Assembly: GCF_900115155.1 (NCBI RefSeq) | Contig: NZ_FOVM01000003.1 | Coordinates: 86,747-150,746, forward strand | Direction of reading: 5' to 3' | DNA from: Mycetocola miduiensis | Lineage (GTDB): Bacteria; Actinomycetota; Actinomycetes; Actinomycetales; Microbacteriaceae | Length of the DNA: 64,000 bases | In this document: positions 1 to 7,333 of the stretch, one piece after another | Layout: each line of letters opens with the position of its first letter | How positions within the stretch are numbered: the stretch's first letter is position 1 | Made by a program: the position numbers and the translations under genes | Notes under the pieces: model-generated | What the model was told of the DNA's origin: nothing | The model's input: the letters and a program-made list of their open reading frames with translations, nothing else | The model's database searches: none

Positions 1-256
1 CCCTGAGAGGGCCCAAAAGGTCGCTCGCAGCCCGCCCCGGCAGCCCTTCGGGACCGCTCGAGCCCCGCAACGACACTTCGGGACCGCTCGAGCCCCGCAA
101 CGACCATTCGGGCCCAACCGATCGCATCCGCCCGCCCCAGTGGTGCGGCTTGCCCCTGAGAGGGCCCAAAAGGTCGCTCGCAGGCCCGCCCAACAGCACT
201 TCGGGACCGTTCGAGCCCCGAAACAACACCTCGGGACCCCTGAAACGCCGCAACAA
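1..256. repeat. Nested direct repeats downstream of aroG (about 153-bp period, about 30-bp sub-units)
   Basis: This gene-free stretch at the left edge is built from repeats. A segment beginning CCTGAGAGGGCCCAAAAGG occurs at 2 and again at 155, a period of 153 bases. Inside each copy a unit of about 28 bases starting CTTCGGGACC and ending CCGCAACGA recurs every 30 bases (46-73, 76-103, and diverged copies at about 199 and 229). Short translations across it are artefacts of the repeat. Spacers are not unique and repeats are degenerate, so it is not a CRISPR array. The array may continue beyond the left edge. Confidence 0.75.
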
Positions 257-288
257 CAAAGGCGCCGGGCAGTGCCCGGCGCCTTTGT
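256..288 (-). terminator. Perfect 15-bp hairpin terminator of aroG
   Basis: The arms at 256-270 and 274-288 are perfect reverse complements around a 3-base loop. The hairpin lies 10 bases beyond the aroG stop codon, and in the minus direction the stem runs into a TTTGT tract. It is a strong candidate intrinsic terminator for the operon ending in aroG. Confidence 0.85.
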
Positions 289-297
289 CGATCAGCT

Positions 298-1665
298 CTA
301 CTTGCCGAGTTCCTCGGCGACGAGGAACGCCAGCTCTAGGGACTGCATGTGATTCAACCGTGGGTCGCACAGCGATTCGTACCGGGTGGCGAGGGATGCT
401 TCGTCGAGCATCTCAGACCCGCCGAGGCATTCGGTCACGTCATCACCGGTCAGTTCGACGTGGATGCCACCCGGGTGCGTTCCCACTGCCCGGTGCGACT
501 CGAAGAAGCCCTTGACCTCGTCTACGACGTCATCGAAGCGCCTGGTCTTGTACCCGTTCGGGGTCGTGATCCCGTTGCCGTGCATCGGGTCCGTCACCCA
601 GAGCGGGTTCGCGTCAGCCGCTTTGATTGCCTCAAGGAGCGGCGGGAGGGCATCCCGGATCTTCCCGGCACCCATCCTGGTGATGAACGTGAGCCGGCCT
701 GGTTCGCGGTCCGGGTCGAGCTTCTCGATGAGCTCGTGCATCGTCTGGGGCGTGGTCGACGGGCCGAGCTTCACACCGATCGGGTTGCGAACCCGTGACA
801 GGAAGTCGACGTGGGCACCGTCGAGGTCACGCGTGCGCTCCCCGATCCAGATGAAGTGTGCGGATGTGTTGTACGGGGTGCCCGTGCGCGAGTCGATCCG
901 TGTCATGGGTCGTTCGTAGTCCATCAGCAGGCCTTCGTGCGCCGTGTAGAACTCGACGCGCTTGAGCTCGTCGAAGTCAGCGCCCGCCGCCTCCATAAAG
1001 CGCACGGCCTTGTCGATCTGCCCGGCCAGTTGCTCGTACTGGTGGTTCGCGGGGTTCGCGGCGAAACCCTTGTTCCAGCTATGAACCTGACGCAGGTCAG
1101 CGAAGCCACCCTGCGTGAACGCGCGGATCAGGTTGAGCGTCGACGCGGCCATGTGGTAGCCCTGCACCAGACGGTTCGGGTCCGCCCGGCGGGACTCAGG
1201 AGTGAAGTCGTAACCGTTGACGATGTCGCCGCGGTATGCCGGCAAGGTGACGTCGCCGCGCGTTTCGGTGTCGCTCGAGCGCGGCTTGGCGAACTGCCCG
1301 GCCATCCGGCCCATCTTGATGACAGGCATCGAGGCGCCGTAGGTGAGGACGACCGCCATCTGGAGGATCGTCTTCACACGGTTGCGGATCTGGTCAGCGG
1401 TAGCGCCGGCGAAAGTCTCGGCGCAGTCCCCGCCCTGCAGGAGGAAAGCGTCACCACTCGCGGCGCGAGCGAGGCGCTCCCGGAGGATGTCCACCTCACC
1501 GGCGAAGACGAGAGGAGGGAAGGATGCGATCTGCGCAGACGCGCGACCGACGGCATCCGCATCTGGCCACTCGGGCTGCTGCTTGATCGGCAGTTCGCGC
1601 CAATAGTCCAAACCGGAAATCACAGAATCATCTGCCAATACCACCGGGTCAGTCACATTTGTCAC
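298..1665 (-). CDS. aroG: Class II 3-deoxy-7-phosphoheptulonate (DAHP) synthase
   Basis: Condenses phosphoenolpyruvate and erythrose 4-phosphate, the first step of the shikimate pathway, in the cytoplasm. The 455-residue product has the plant/actinobacterial (class II) length. Visible motifs are QGGDCAE at 77-83 (the Cys is the expected metal ligand), GRMAGQFAKPRS at 119-130, and a C-terminal block with HPGGIH and LCDPRLN. I chose the GTG at 1665 because AGAGAAAG precedes it; an in-frame ATG at 1713 would add 16 residues encoded by a repeat motif. It lies 57 bases after plsC on the same strand, so it may be the last gene of a kinase-plsC-aroG unit. Very secure. Confidence 0.96.
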   Translation of the reverse strand: MTNVTDPVVLADDSVISGLDYWRELPIKQQPEWPDADAVGRASAQIASFPPLVFAGEVDILRERLARAASGDAFLLQGGDCAETFAGATADQIRNRVKTILQMAVVLTYGASMPVIKMGRMAGQFAKPRSSDTETRGDVTLPAYRGDIVNGYDFTPESRRADPNRLVQGYHMAASTLNLIRAFTQGGFADLRQVHSWNKGFAANPANHQYEQLAGQIDKAVRFMEAAGADFDELKRVEFYTAHEGLLMDYERPMTRIDSRTGTPYNTSAHFIWIGERTRDLDGAHVDFLSRVRNPIGVKLGPSTTPQTMHELIEKLDPDREPGRLTFITRMGAGKIRDALPPLLEAIKAADANPLWVTDPMHGNGITTPNGYKTRRFDDVVDEVKGFFESHRAVGTHPGGIHVELTGDDVTECLGGSEMLDEASLATRYESLCDPRLNHMQSLELAFLVAEELGK

Positions 1666-1698
1666 GAACGTTTTCTTTCTCTGAAGGGGAAGCGGGAA

Positions 1699-1713
1699 CC
1701 TGAGAGGGCCCAA
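1699..1713. repeat. Third copy of the CCTGAGAGGGCCCAA motif
   Basis: These 15 bases between plsC and aroG match the start of the long repeats found downstream of aroG (2 and 155). The motif therefore lies on both sides of aroG. Its role is unknown. Confidence 0.55.
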
Positions 1714-1722
1714 TTTCCAACC

Positions 1723-2412
1723 CTACCGCGAAAGAGTTGGCGTCTTTCCCTTGACGCTTGTGGCGTAGACGTCGACGTACTCCTGCTTGCTCAGCCGTTG
1801 CATTTCGTACATCAACTCGTCGGTGATCGAGCGGAGAATGAAGCGGTCACCCTCCATGCCTTCGAAGCGGCTGAAATCGAGCGGTTTGCCGATGATGATG
1901 CCGATTCTGCGGAATCGGGGAAGCCTGGTGCCGATCGGCATCATCTTGTCGGTGTCGACCATGGCGATGGGCACGATGGGAACACCGGCCTCGAGGACCA
2001 TGCGCGCAACGCCGGTTCTACCCCGGTACATCTTGCCGTCGGGGCTTCTCGTCCCCTCGGGGTAGATGCCGAGCAGGTCGCCGCCGCCGAGCACGCGGAG
2101 CCCCGTGAGGAGGGATGCCTCGGACGCTTTACCGCCAGACCGGTCGATGGGCAGCTGCCCCGTCGTTTTCATGAACATCCTGGTGACCCAGCCCTTGATG
2201 CCCTTGCCGGTGAAGTACTCGCTCTTCGCGAGGAAGGAGATCCGGCGGTCCAGGTACAGCGGCAGGAATACCGAGTCGATGACCGACAGATGGTTGGACG
2301 CGATGATGGCGCCGCCGGCTTTGGGGATGTTCTCCTGGCCAACCACCCACGGGCGGAACAGGGTCTTCAGGATCGGCCCTGCCACCAGATATTTCATGAA
2401 CCAATAGAACAT
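1723..2412 (-). CDS. plsC: 1-acyl-sn-glycerol-3-phosphate acyltransferase (PlsC family)
   Basis: Transfers an acyl chain to lysophosphatidic acid, giving phosphatidic acid at the inner face of the membrane. The 229-residue protein has the catalytic HX4D motif as HLSVID at 41-46 and the phosphate-binding EGTRS at 119-123, as expected for the LPLAT/PlsC family. A hydrophobic N-terminus fits membrane association. It starts 17 bases after the ROK kinase stop and is followed by aroG, so the three are probably co-transcribed. The ribosome site before the ATG is weak, and an ATG six codons downstream is also possible. The exact acyl acceptor cannot be told from sequence. Confidence 0.92.
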   Translation of the reverse strand: MFYWFMKYLVAGPILKTLFRPWVVGQENIPKAGGAIIASNHLSVIDSVFLPLYLDRRISFLAKSEYFTGKGIKGWVTRMFMKTTGQLPIDRSGGKASEASLLTGLRVLGGGDLLGIYPEGTRSPDGKMYRGRTGVARMVLEAGVPIVPIAMVDTDKMMPIGTRLPRFRRIGIIIGKPLDFSRFEGMEGDRFILRSITDELMYEMQRLSKQEYVDVYATSVKGKTPTLSR

Positions 2413-2429
2413 CGTCGTTCAAGTATCCC

Positions 2430-3395
2430 CTATGCCCGGTTCCGTGGAACGGTCCGGCGTGCCGACACGCGCGCGAGGTCCGCAGCTCCCACCACGCCGG
2501 CATCGTTGACGAGCTCCGCGATGCGGAACTCCGGCTCCGGGTGGTACCCCCGCGCAGGCAGGTGTTCCAGGTAGGAGTGGCGGATCGGTTCGAGAAGCAA
2601 CTCGCCGACCTGAGCCACTCCCCCTCCGAAGACGAACAGTTGCGGGTCGAGGACCGCCCCGAGTGTGGCGCAGCCCTGGCCGAGCCAGTTGCCGAGCTGA
2701 CGGAGGGCGGCGAGTGCCCCGCCGTCGCCTTCGCCGATCAGTTCGGCCACGTCATGACCGGAGAGGATGCCCGAGATGCTGCGCCGTTCGGCGAGGGCCT
2801 GGCCGATCCCGCCGGCGTCGGCGAACTCGTTGGCCATCCGCAGGAGCGCGCGGCCAGAGGCATACTGCTCGAGGCATCCGTGCTGTCCGCAGCCGCACGG
2901 CAGGCCGTCGGGGATGAGCCGCAGGTGGCCGAGTTCGGCTCCTGCGCCGAACCCGCCACGGAAGAGCCGGTCCTCGGTGACGAACGCTCCCCCGACTCCT
3001 GTGCCGATGGTGAGCATCACCATGTCGCTGACCAGGCGCCCGGCGCCGAACCGGAACTCCGCCCACCCCGCGGCGTTGGCGTCGTTCTCGATGATGATGG
3101 GCAGGTCGATGCGCGCGGACAGCCGTGACTGAAAGGGTTCGTTGCGCCAGTTGATGTTCGGGGCGTAGTACACCGTCGACTGGGCTGCGTCGATGAATCC
3201 GGCGGCCGCGACGCCGACACCTTCTACCAGACGGCCGGATGCCAGCTGGGTCACCATGTCAACAACGGTGTCTTCGATCAACTGGGTCGAGCCCGTCGGT
3301 GTCGCCACCCGTGCTTCATTGACGATGACCCCGTCATCGTCAACCAGGGCGCCGGCGATCTTCGTCCCGCCGATGTCAATGCCGATGGCGTGCAC
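2430..3395 (-). CDS. glk: ROK-family sugar kinase, probably glucokinase
   Basis: Likely phosphorylates glucose at C6 using ATP. It has the phosphate-1 loop DIGGTK at 7-12, the catalytic Asp in ENDAN (about 105), and the ROK zinc site with His157 and the CGCGQHGC cluster (Cys167, 169, 174). At 321 residues it matches actinobacterial ROK glucokinases. I chose the GTG at 3395 because a perfect GGAGG sits 9 bases before it; an ATG further upstream would add 17 unlikely residues. It has no N-terminal helix-turn-helix, so it is a kinase rather than a ROK repressor. It diverges from the acyl-CoA ligase gene and heads the unit with plsC and aroG. Confidence 0.93.
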   Translation of the reverse strand: MHAIGIDIGGTKIAGALVDDDGVIVNEARVATPTGSTQLIEDTVVDMVTQLASGRLVEGVGVAAAGFIDAAQSTVYYAPNINWRNEPFQSRLSARIDLPIIIENDANAAGWAEFRFGAGRLVSDMVMLTIGTGVGGAFVTEDRLFRGGFGAGAELGHLRLIPDGLPCGCGQHGCLEQYASGRALLRMANEFADAGGIGQALAERRSISGILSGHDVAELIGEGDGGALAALRQLGNWLGQGCATLGAVLDPQLFVFGGGVAQVGELLLEPIRHSYLEHLPARGYHPEPEFRIAELVNDAGVVGAADLARVSARRTVPRNRA

Positions 3396-3570
3396 GCGAA
3401 AAGACCTCCAGGCTGGGGACGGGTGAATTGTCGAAAGCCACAACAACGTATCCTCGCGGCCCGGTTCAGCTTAGTGATCCCGGCTAACCGCCGCCATCGA
3501 GCGCTGGGCACGGGTCGACTGCCCCCTAGAGTAGACGTACCATACCCTTACAGGTACCAAAGGAGCTACC

Positions 3571-5397
3571 TTGGAACAGTTCGAAGTCCCCGCAGCCGTA
3601 CCGGCCGATCCGACCGCCAATGCGACCGATCTCCTTGTGGAGCGCGTGAAGCTCACTCCGACATCCCCTCTCTTTGCTGTCCCTCGCGGCTCGGGCTGGG
3701 AAGACGTCTCAGCCGCCGAGTTCCACCGCCAGGTCATCGCCCTGTCGAAGGGTCTCGTCGCCGCTGGGATCGAACCGGGCGACAAGATCGGCCTGATGGC
3801 GAAGACGAGCTACGAGTGGACGCTGATCGACTTCGCTACCTGGTTCGCGGGTGCGATCCTGGTCCCGATCTACGAGACCAGCGCCCCGAGCCAGGTCCAG
3901 TGGAACATGAGCGACTCCGGCGCCGTCGCCGCCATCCTTGAGACAGCAGACCACTTCGCCCGGTTTGATGAGGTCCACCCCGACCTTCCGCTCGTCCGGA
4001 ACGTGTGGCAGATCAACCTCGGAGACCTCGACAAGCTCGCGGCGAGCGGCACCGCAATTCCCGACGAGGAGATCGAACGCCGGCGCAACCTCGCCGTCGG
4101 CTCAGACATCGCCACCCTGATTTACACGTCCGGCTCGACCGGCAAGCCCAAGGGCTGCGTCATCACGCATTCGAACTTCGTCGAACTGTCACGCAACTCC
4201 GAAGTAGCCCTCCACGAGGTGGTGGACGGCCCGAACGGGGCATCCACTCTTCTCTTCATCACGCTTGCGCACATTTTCGCCCGGTTCATCTCCGTGCTGA
4301 ACGTGCACGCCGGTGTGAAGACCGGCCACCAGCCAGACACCAAGCAGCTTCTCCCGTCGCTCGGCTCGTTCAAACCCACCTACCTCCTCGCTGTCCCCCG
4401 GGTTTTCGAGAAGGTGTACAACTCCGCCGAGCAGAAAGCTGAGGCTGGCGGCAAGGGAAAGATCTTCAGGAAGGCAGCCGACCTGGCCGTCGCTCACTCG
4501 ATCGCAAAGCAGAAGGGCGGACCGATCCCGCTGGGCATGAAGCTTCAGTTCGCGCTCTTCGACAAGCTCGTCTACAGCAAGCTGCGCACGGCGATGGGCG
4601 GCAACGTGAAGTACGCCGTTTCAGGCTCCGCACCCCTCGGCCCACGGCTTGGCCACTTCTTCCACAGCCTCGGAATCGAAATCCTCGAGGGATACGGGCT
4701 CACCGAGACGACAGCGCCGGCGAGCGTCGGGCGCCCGGGCAAGACCCCGATCGGAACCGTTGGACCCGCCATGCCCGGTGTCGCCATCCGCACCCTCGAC
4801 GACGGCGAAATCGAGGTGAAGGGCATCAACGTCTTCAAGGAGTACTGGAACAACCCCGAAGCGACAGCTCAATCGTTCAACGACGGATGGTTCCGCACCG
4901 GCGACCTCGGATCCTTCGACCCGGAAGGCAACCTCACGATCACCGGTCGCAAGAAGGAGATCATCGTCACGGCCGCGGGCAAGAACGTCGCACCGGCTGC
5001 CCTAGAGGACCCGATCCGCTCCAACCCGGTGGTCGGGCAGGTCGTCGTCGTCGGCGACCAGAGGCCGTTCATTTCGGCGTTGATCACCCTCGACCCGGAG
5101 ATGCTTCCGACCTGGCTGAAGAACAACGGACAGGAAGAGTCACTTTCCCTCGAGGACGCGGCGAAAAACCCCGCCGTTCGCGCCGAGATCCAGCGGGCCA
5201 TCGACGCGGCGAACAGCCGGGTGTCCCGTGCTGAGTCGATCCGCAAGTTCGTGATCCTGCCTCTGGAGTTCACCGAAGCCAGCGGTCACCTGACGCCGAA
5301 GATGAGCATCAAGCGCCACGTCATCCTGCAGGATTTCCAGGGCGAGATCGAAGGCGTGTACGCCGAAGCGCCGACCCAGGGCATCCCTCTCGGCTGA
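3571..5397 (+). CDS. fadD: Long-chain fatty acid-CoA ligase (AMP-forming)
   Basis: Activates fatty acids to acyl-CoA through an acyl-adenylate. The 608-residue ANL-superfamily enzyme carries the AMP-binding P-loop YTSGSTGKPKG (about 185-195), GYGLTETT (about 373-380) and the hinge and C-terminal ITGRKKEIIVTAAGKNV. It resembles the FadD15-type ligases of Actinobacteria, with a long N-terminal domain. Translation starts at a TTG, supported by AAGGAGC just upstream and by no better downstream codon. It stands alone, followed by a clear terminator, so it is probably monocistronic. Confidence 0.94.
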   Translation: MEQFEVPAAVPADPTANATDLLVERVKLTPTSPLFAVPRGSGWEDVSAAEFHRQVIALSKGLVAAGIEPGDKIGLMAKTSYEWTLIDFATWFAGAILVPIYETSAPSQVQWNMSDSGAVAAILETADHFARFDEVHPDLPLVRNVWQINLGDLDKLAASGTAIPDEEIERRRNLAVGSDIATLIYTSGSTGKPKGCVITHSNFVELSRNSEVALHEVVDGPNGASTLLFITLAHIFARFISVLNVHAGVKTGHQPDTKQLLPSLGSFKPTYLLAVPRVFEKVYNSAEQKAEAGGKGKIFRKAADLAVAHSIAKQKGGPIPLGMKLQFALFDKLVYSKLRTAMGGNVKYAVSGSAPLGPRLGHFFHSLGIEILEGYGLTETTAPASVGRPGKTPIGTVGPAMPGVAIRTLDDGEIEVKGINVFKEYWNNPEATAQSFNDGWFRTGDLGSFDPEGNLTITGRKKEIIVTAAGKNVAPAALEDPIRSNPVVGQVVVVGDQRPFISALITLDPEMLPTWLKNNGQEESLSLEDAAKNPAVRAEIQRAIDAANSRVSRAESIRKFVILPLEFTEASGHLTPKMSIKRHVILQDFQGEIEGVYAEAPTQGIPLG

Positions 5398-5407
5398 TCC
5401 GCACAGG

Positions 5408-5450
5408 AAACGGCCGGTTCCGCTCCCCGAAGGGATGGAACCGGCCGTTT
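5408..5450 (+). terminator. Hairpin terminator after fadD
   Basis: The perfect 14-bp arms AAACGGCCGGTTCC (5408-5421) and GGAACCGGCCGTTT (5437-5450) flank a 15-base loop and end in TTTTGTGTT. It lies between the convergent fadD and def genes and could work for both. Confidence 0.88.
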
Positions 5451-5473
5451 TGTGTTGAACGACAAGTCGCCGA

Positions 5474-5965
5474 TCAGAACCAGGCGCTCTCGCGGACTTC
5501 CTTCATCGCAGCCCTGCGGTTGTCCTTGTCAAGGCGATCGAGGTACAGCAGCCCGTCGAGGTGGTCGACCTCGTGCTGCAGCGCCTGGGCGAGAAGCCCT
5601 GTGCCGCTGAGCTCGACCGGGTTACCCTCGAGGTCGTTGCCGACGACGCGCACGAACGGATAGCGGGGCGTCGGGTACCAGAGCCCGGGGACAGAGAGGC
5701 AGCCCTCGTCGACCGGCTCCTTCTCTCCCCCGGTTTCGACGATCTTCGGATTGAGGATGTAACCGATGTCACCGTCGACGTTATAGCTGAAGGCGCGAAG
5801 GTTCACCCCGATCTGGCTGGCCGCGACGCCTGCCCGGCCGGGCGGCCGGACGCTGTCGAGCAGGTCGTCGACGAGACCACGGATGCCTTCATCGATGGTG
5901 TCGATCACTGCGGACGCGGTCTTGAGTACGGGGTCTCCGAAGAGGCGGATTTGTCGTTCTGTCAC
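5474..5965 (-). CDS. def: Peptide deformylase
   Basis: Removes the formyl group from the initiator methionine of nascent proteins. All three motifs are present in the 163-residue product: GVAASQIG (46-53), EGCLSVPG (87-94, with the metal-binding Cys89) and HEVDH (131-135, metal-binding His pair and catalytic Glu). The GTG at 5965 is preferred over an ATG 69 bases upstream because the family begins with a short IRLFGDPVL-type strand. It starts 25 bases after the MinD/ParA-like gene and is probably co-transcribed with it. Confidence 0.96.
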   Translation of the reverse strand: MTERQIRLFGDPVLKTASAVIDTIDEGIRGLVDDLLDSVRPPGRAGVAASQIGVNLRAFSYNVDGDIGYILNPKIVETGGEKEPVDEGCLSVPGLWYPTPRYPFVRVVGNDLEGNPVELSGTGLLAQALQHEVDHLDGLLYLDRLDKDNRRAAMKEVRESAWF

Positions 5966-5990
5966 TGGTGTCTTTCGGTTGGTGCGATGG

Positions 5991-7256
5991 TCAGGGTTGC
6001 CGTGAAGGAAGGCCTTCGACGACGTGTGCGGCAAGGGTGCGTGCCGCGTGCCGTGTCACCGGACGCAGGTTCCGGAAACTGATGGCGGCGCCGGCCGCGA
6101 GCTGCGGGTCGTAAGGGATGCGTACGATCTGGCGCACGCGGGAGCGGAAGTGGCTCTCGATTTCGTCGAGCCGCACCATGTGTGCCCCCTGCGTCGCCGT
6201 GTTGAGGGCGACGAGCGCATTGGACACGAGATGCTCGTAGCCGTTCTGTTCAAGCCAGGTGAGCGTCTCGGATGCCAGCCGGGCTTCGTCGACGCTCGAT
6301 CCGGAGACGATCACGATCGAATCGGCGCGGGAAAGCGTCGCCCGCATGACGGAGTGCACGATCCCTGTGCCGCAGTCGGTGAGCACGAAGGAGTAGTACC
6401 GGGCGGCGAGGTCGGCAACCGTGTTGTAGTCGCCCTCGTTGAACGCCTCGGCCAGGTGCGGGTCGGTGTCGGATGCCAGCACGTCCAGGCGGGTTTCGTC
6501 GCGGGCGACCCGTTCGGAGAATTCGGTGTAGCCGGTGATCTTGTCGGCGTCGCGGACGACGTCCCGCACGGTGGATCCGGTGCGCTGGGCGATCCGCTCC
6601 GAGAGCGTTCCCCGGTCAGGGTTGGCGTCGATCGCGATCGTGCGGTCGTCGCGGGCGTCGGCGAGGGCCATCCCGAGCAGCGCCGTGACGGTGGTCTTGC
6701 CGACACCTCCCTTGCGGGTCAGGACGGGCACGAATCGTGCCCCGCCCTCGATCGGCCGACGGATGCGACGGTCGAGCTCTTTCCTCGCGACCGCTGCGGC
6801 TGAATCGCCGAGGTTCACGCGGTGGAAAGTCGCGTCGTACACGAGTCGCTGCCAACGTCCCTCCGGCGCAATGCGGGTCGACGGCATCCCCTCGAGGAGG
6901 CGGTCACTCGTCAGCTCGGCCGACGATTCGGGCGCCCCGGTCTGGTACCGGGTTGCCCGGACACCGGACGGTTCCGGCTCTGCGGGGGGGATGGTCGCGA
7001 CGACGTCGACGGAATGGGTGGTGGGTTGTTCGGAATCGAGTGTTTCGGGATGCACGGCGACATCGTCGATCGCGACGGCGCGTTCGTCCTCAGGGATGTC
7101 GTGGATCGGCGTAGCAGGAAGCTGGACCGTCACCGTCGGCGACGATCCGACGACGTCAATTGCCGCGGTGTCGACGTTGACGTTATCGAGGGTTGGCGCG
7201 ACGACCTCGTCACTGGTGTGACGTGCGGAGCCGCCGCGTGGTCTGGTGGAAGTCAT
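5991..7256 (-). CDS. MinD/ParA-family P-loop ATPase with a long N-terminal extension
   Basis: A 421-residue protein with a deviant Walker A motif KGGVGKTT at about 182-189 and a typical ParA/MinD fold after it (AIDANPDRG; VLTDCGTGI). The first 170-180 residues are low-complexity, rich in Thr, Val, Asp and Pro, and look disordered. This layout resembles EspI-like and other actinobacterial MinD-like ATPases, but no type VII secretion gene is nearby, so a link to secretion is only a possibility. The ATG at 7256 follows GGAAAGGGG with good spacing. It precedes def by 25 bases. Its function in partitioning or membrane positioning is not established. Confidence 0.85.
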   Translation of the reverse strand: MTSTRPRGGSARHTSDEVVAPTLDNVNVDTAAIDVVGSSPTVTVQLPATPIHDIPEDERAVAIDDVAVHPETLDSEQPTTHSVDVVATIPPAEPEPSGVRATRYQTGAPESSAELTSDRLLEGMPSTRIAPEGRWQRLVYDATFHRVNLGDSAAAVARKELDRRIRRPIEGGARFVPVLTRKGGVGKTTVTALLGMALADARDDRTIAIDANPDRGTLSERIAQRTGSTVRDVVRDADKITGYTEFSERVARDETRLDVLASDTDPHLAEAFNEGDYNTVADLAARYYSFVLTDCGTGIVHSVMRATLSRADSIVIVSGSSVDEARLASETLTWLEQNGYEHLVSNALVALNTATQGAHMVRLDEIESHFRSRVRQIVRIPYDPQLAAGAAISFRNLRPVTRHAARTLAAHVVEGLPSRQP

Positions 7257-7311
7257 GAGACTACCCCTTTCCTTCGGGTTCGAGCTCAAGCTTAGGCGGG
7301 CGGCACCAAAT

Positions 7312-7328
7312 CGCGAGCTTTCCTCGCG
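7312..7328 (-). terminator. Short hairpin after pyc
   Basis: The 6-bp arms CGCGAG and CTCGCG flank the loop CTTTC in the 77-base gap between the pyc stop and the next gene. It is weak for a terminator, so some read-through from pyc is possible. Confidence 0.35.
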
Positions 7329-7333
7329 TTTCG

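Noticed and set aside
1-256. Possible CRISPR array because of regularly spaced repeats
   Set aside because: The units are degenerate, the intervening sequence is itself repeated, and there is no cas gene in the window.
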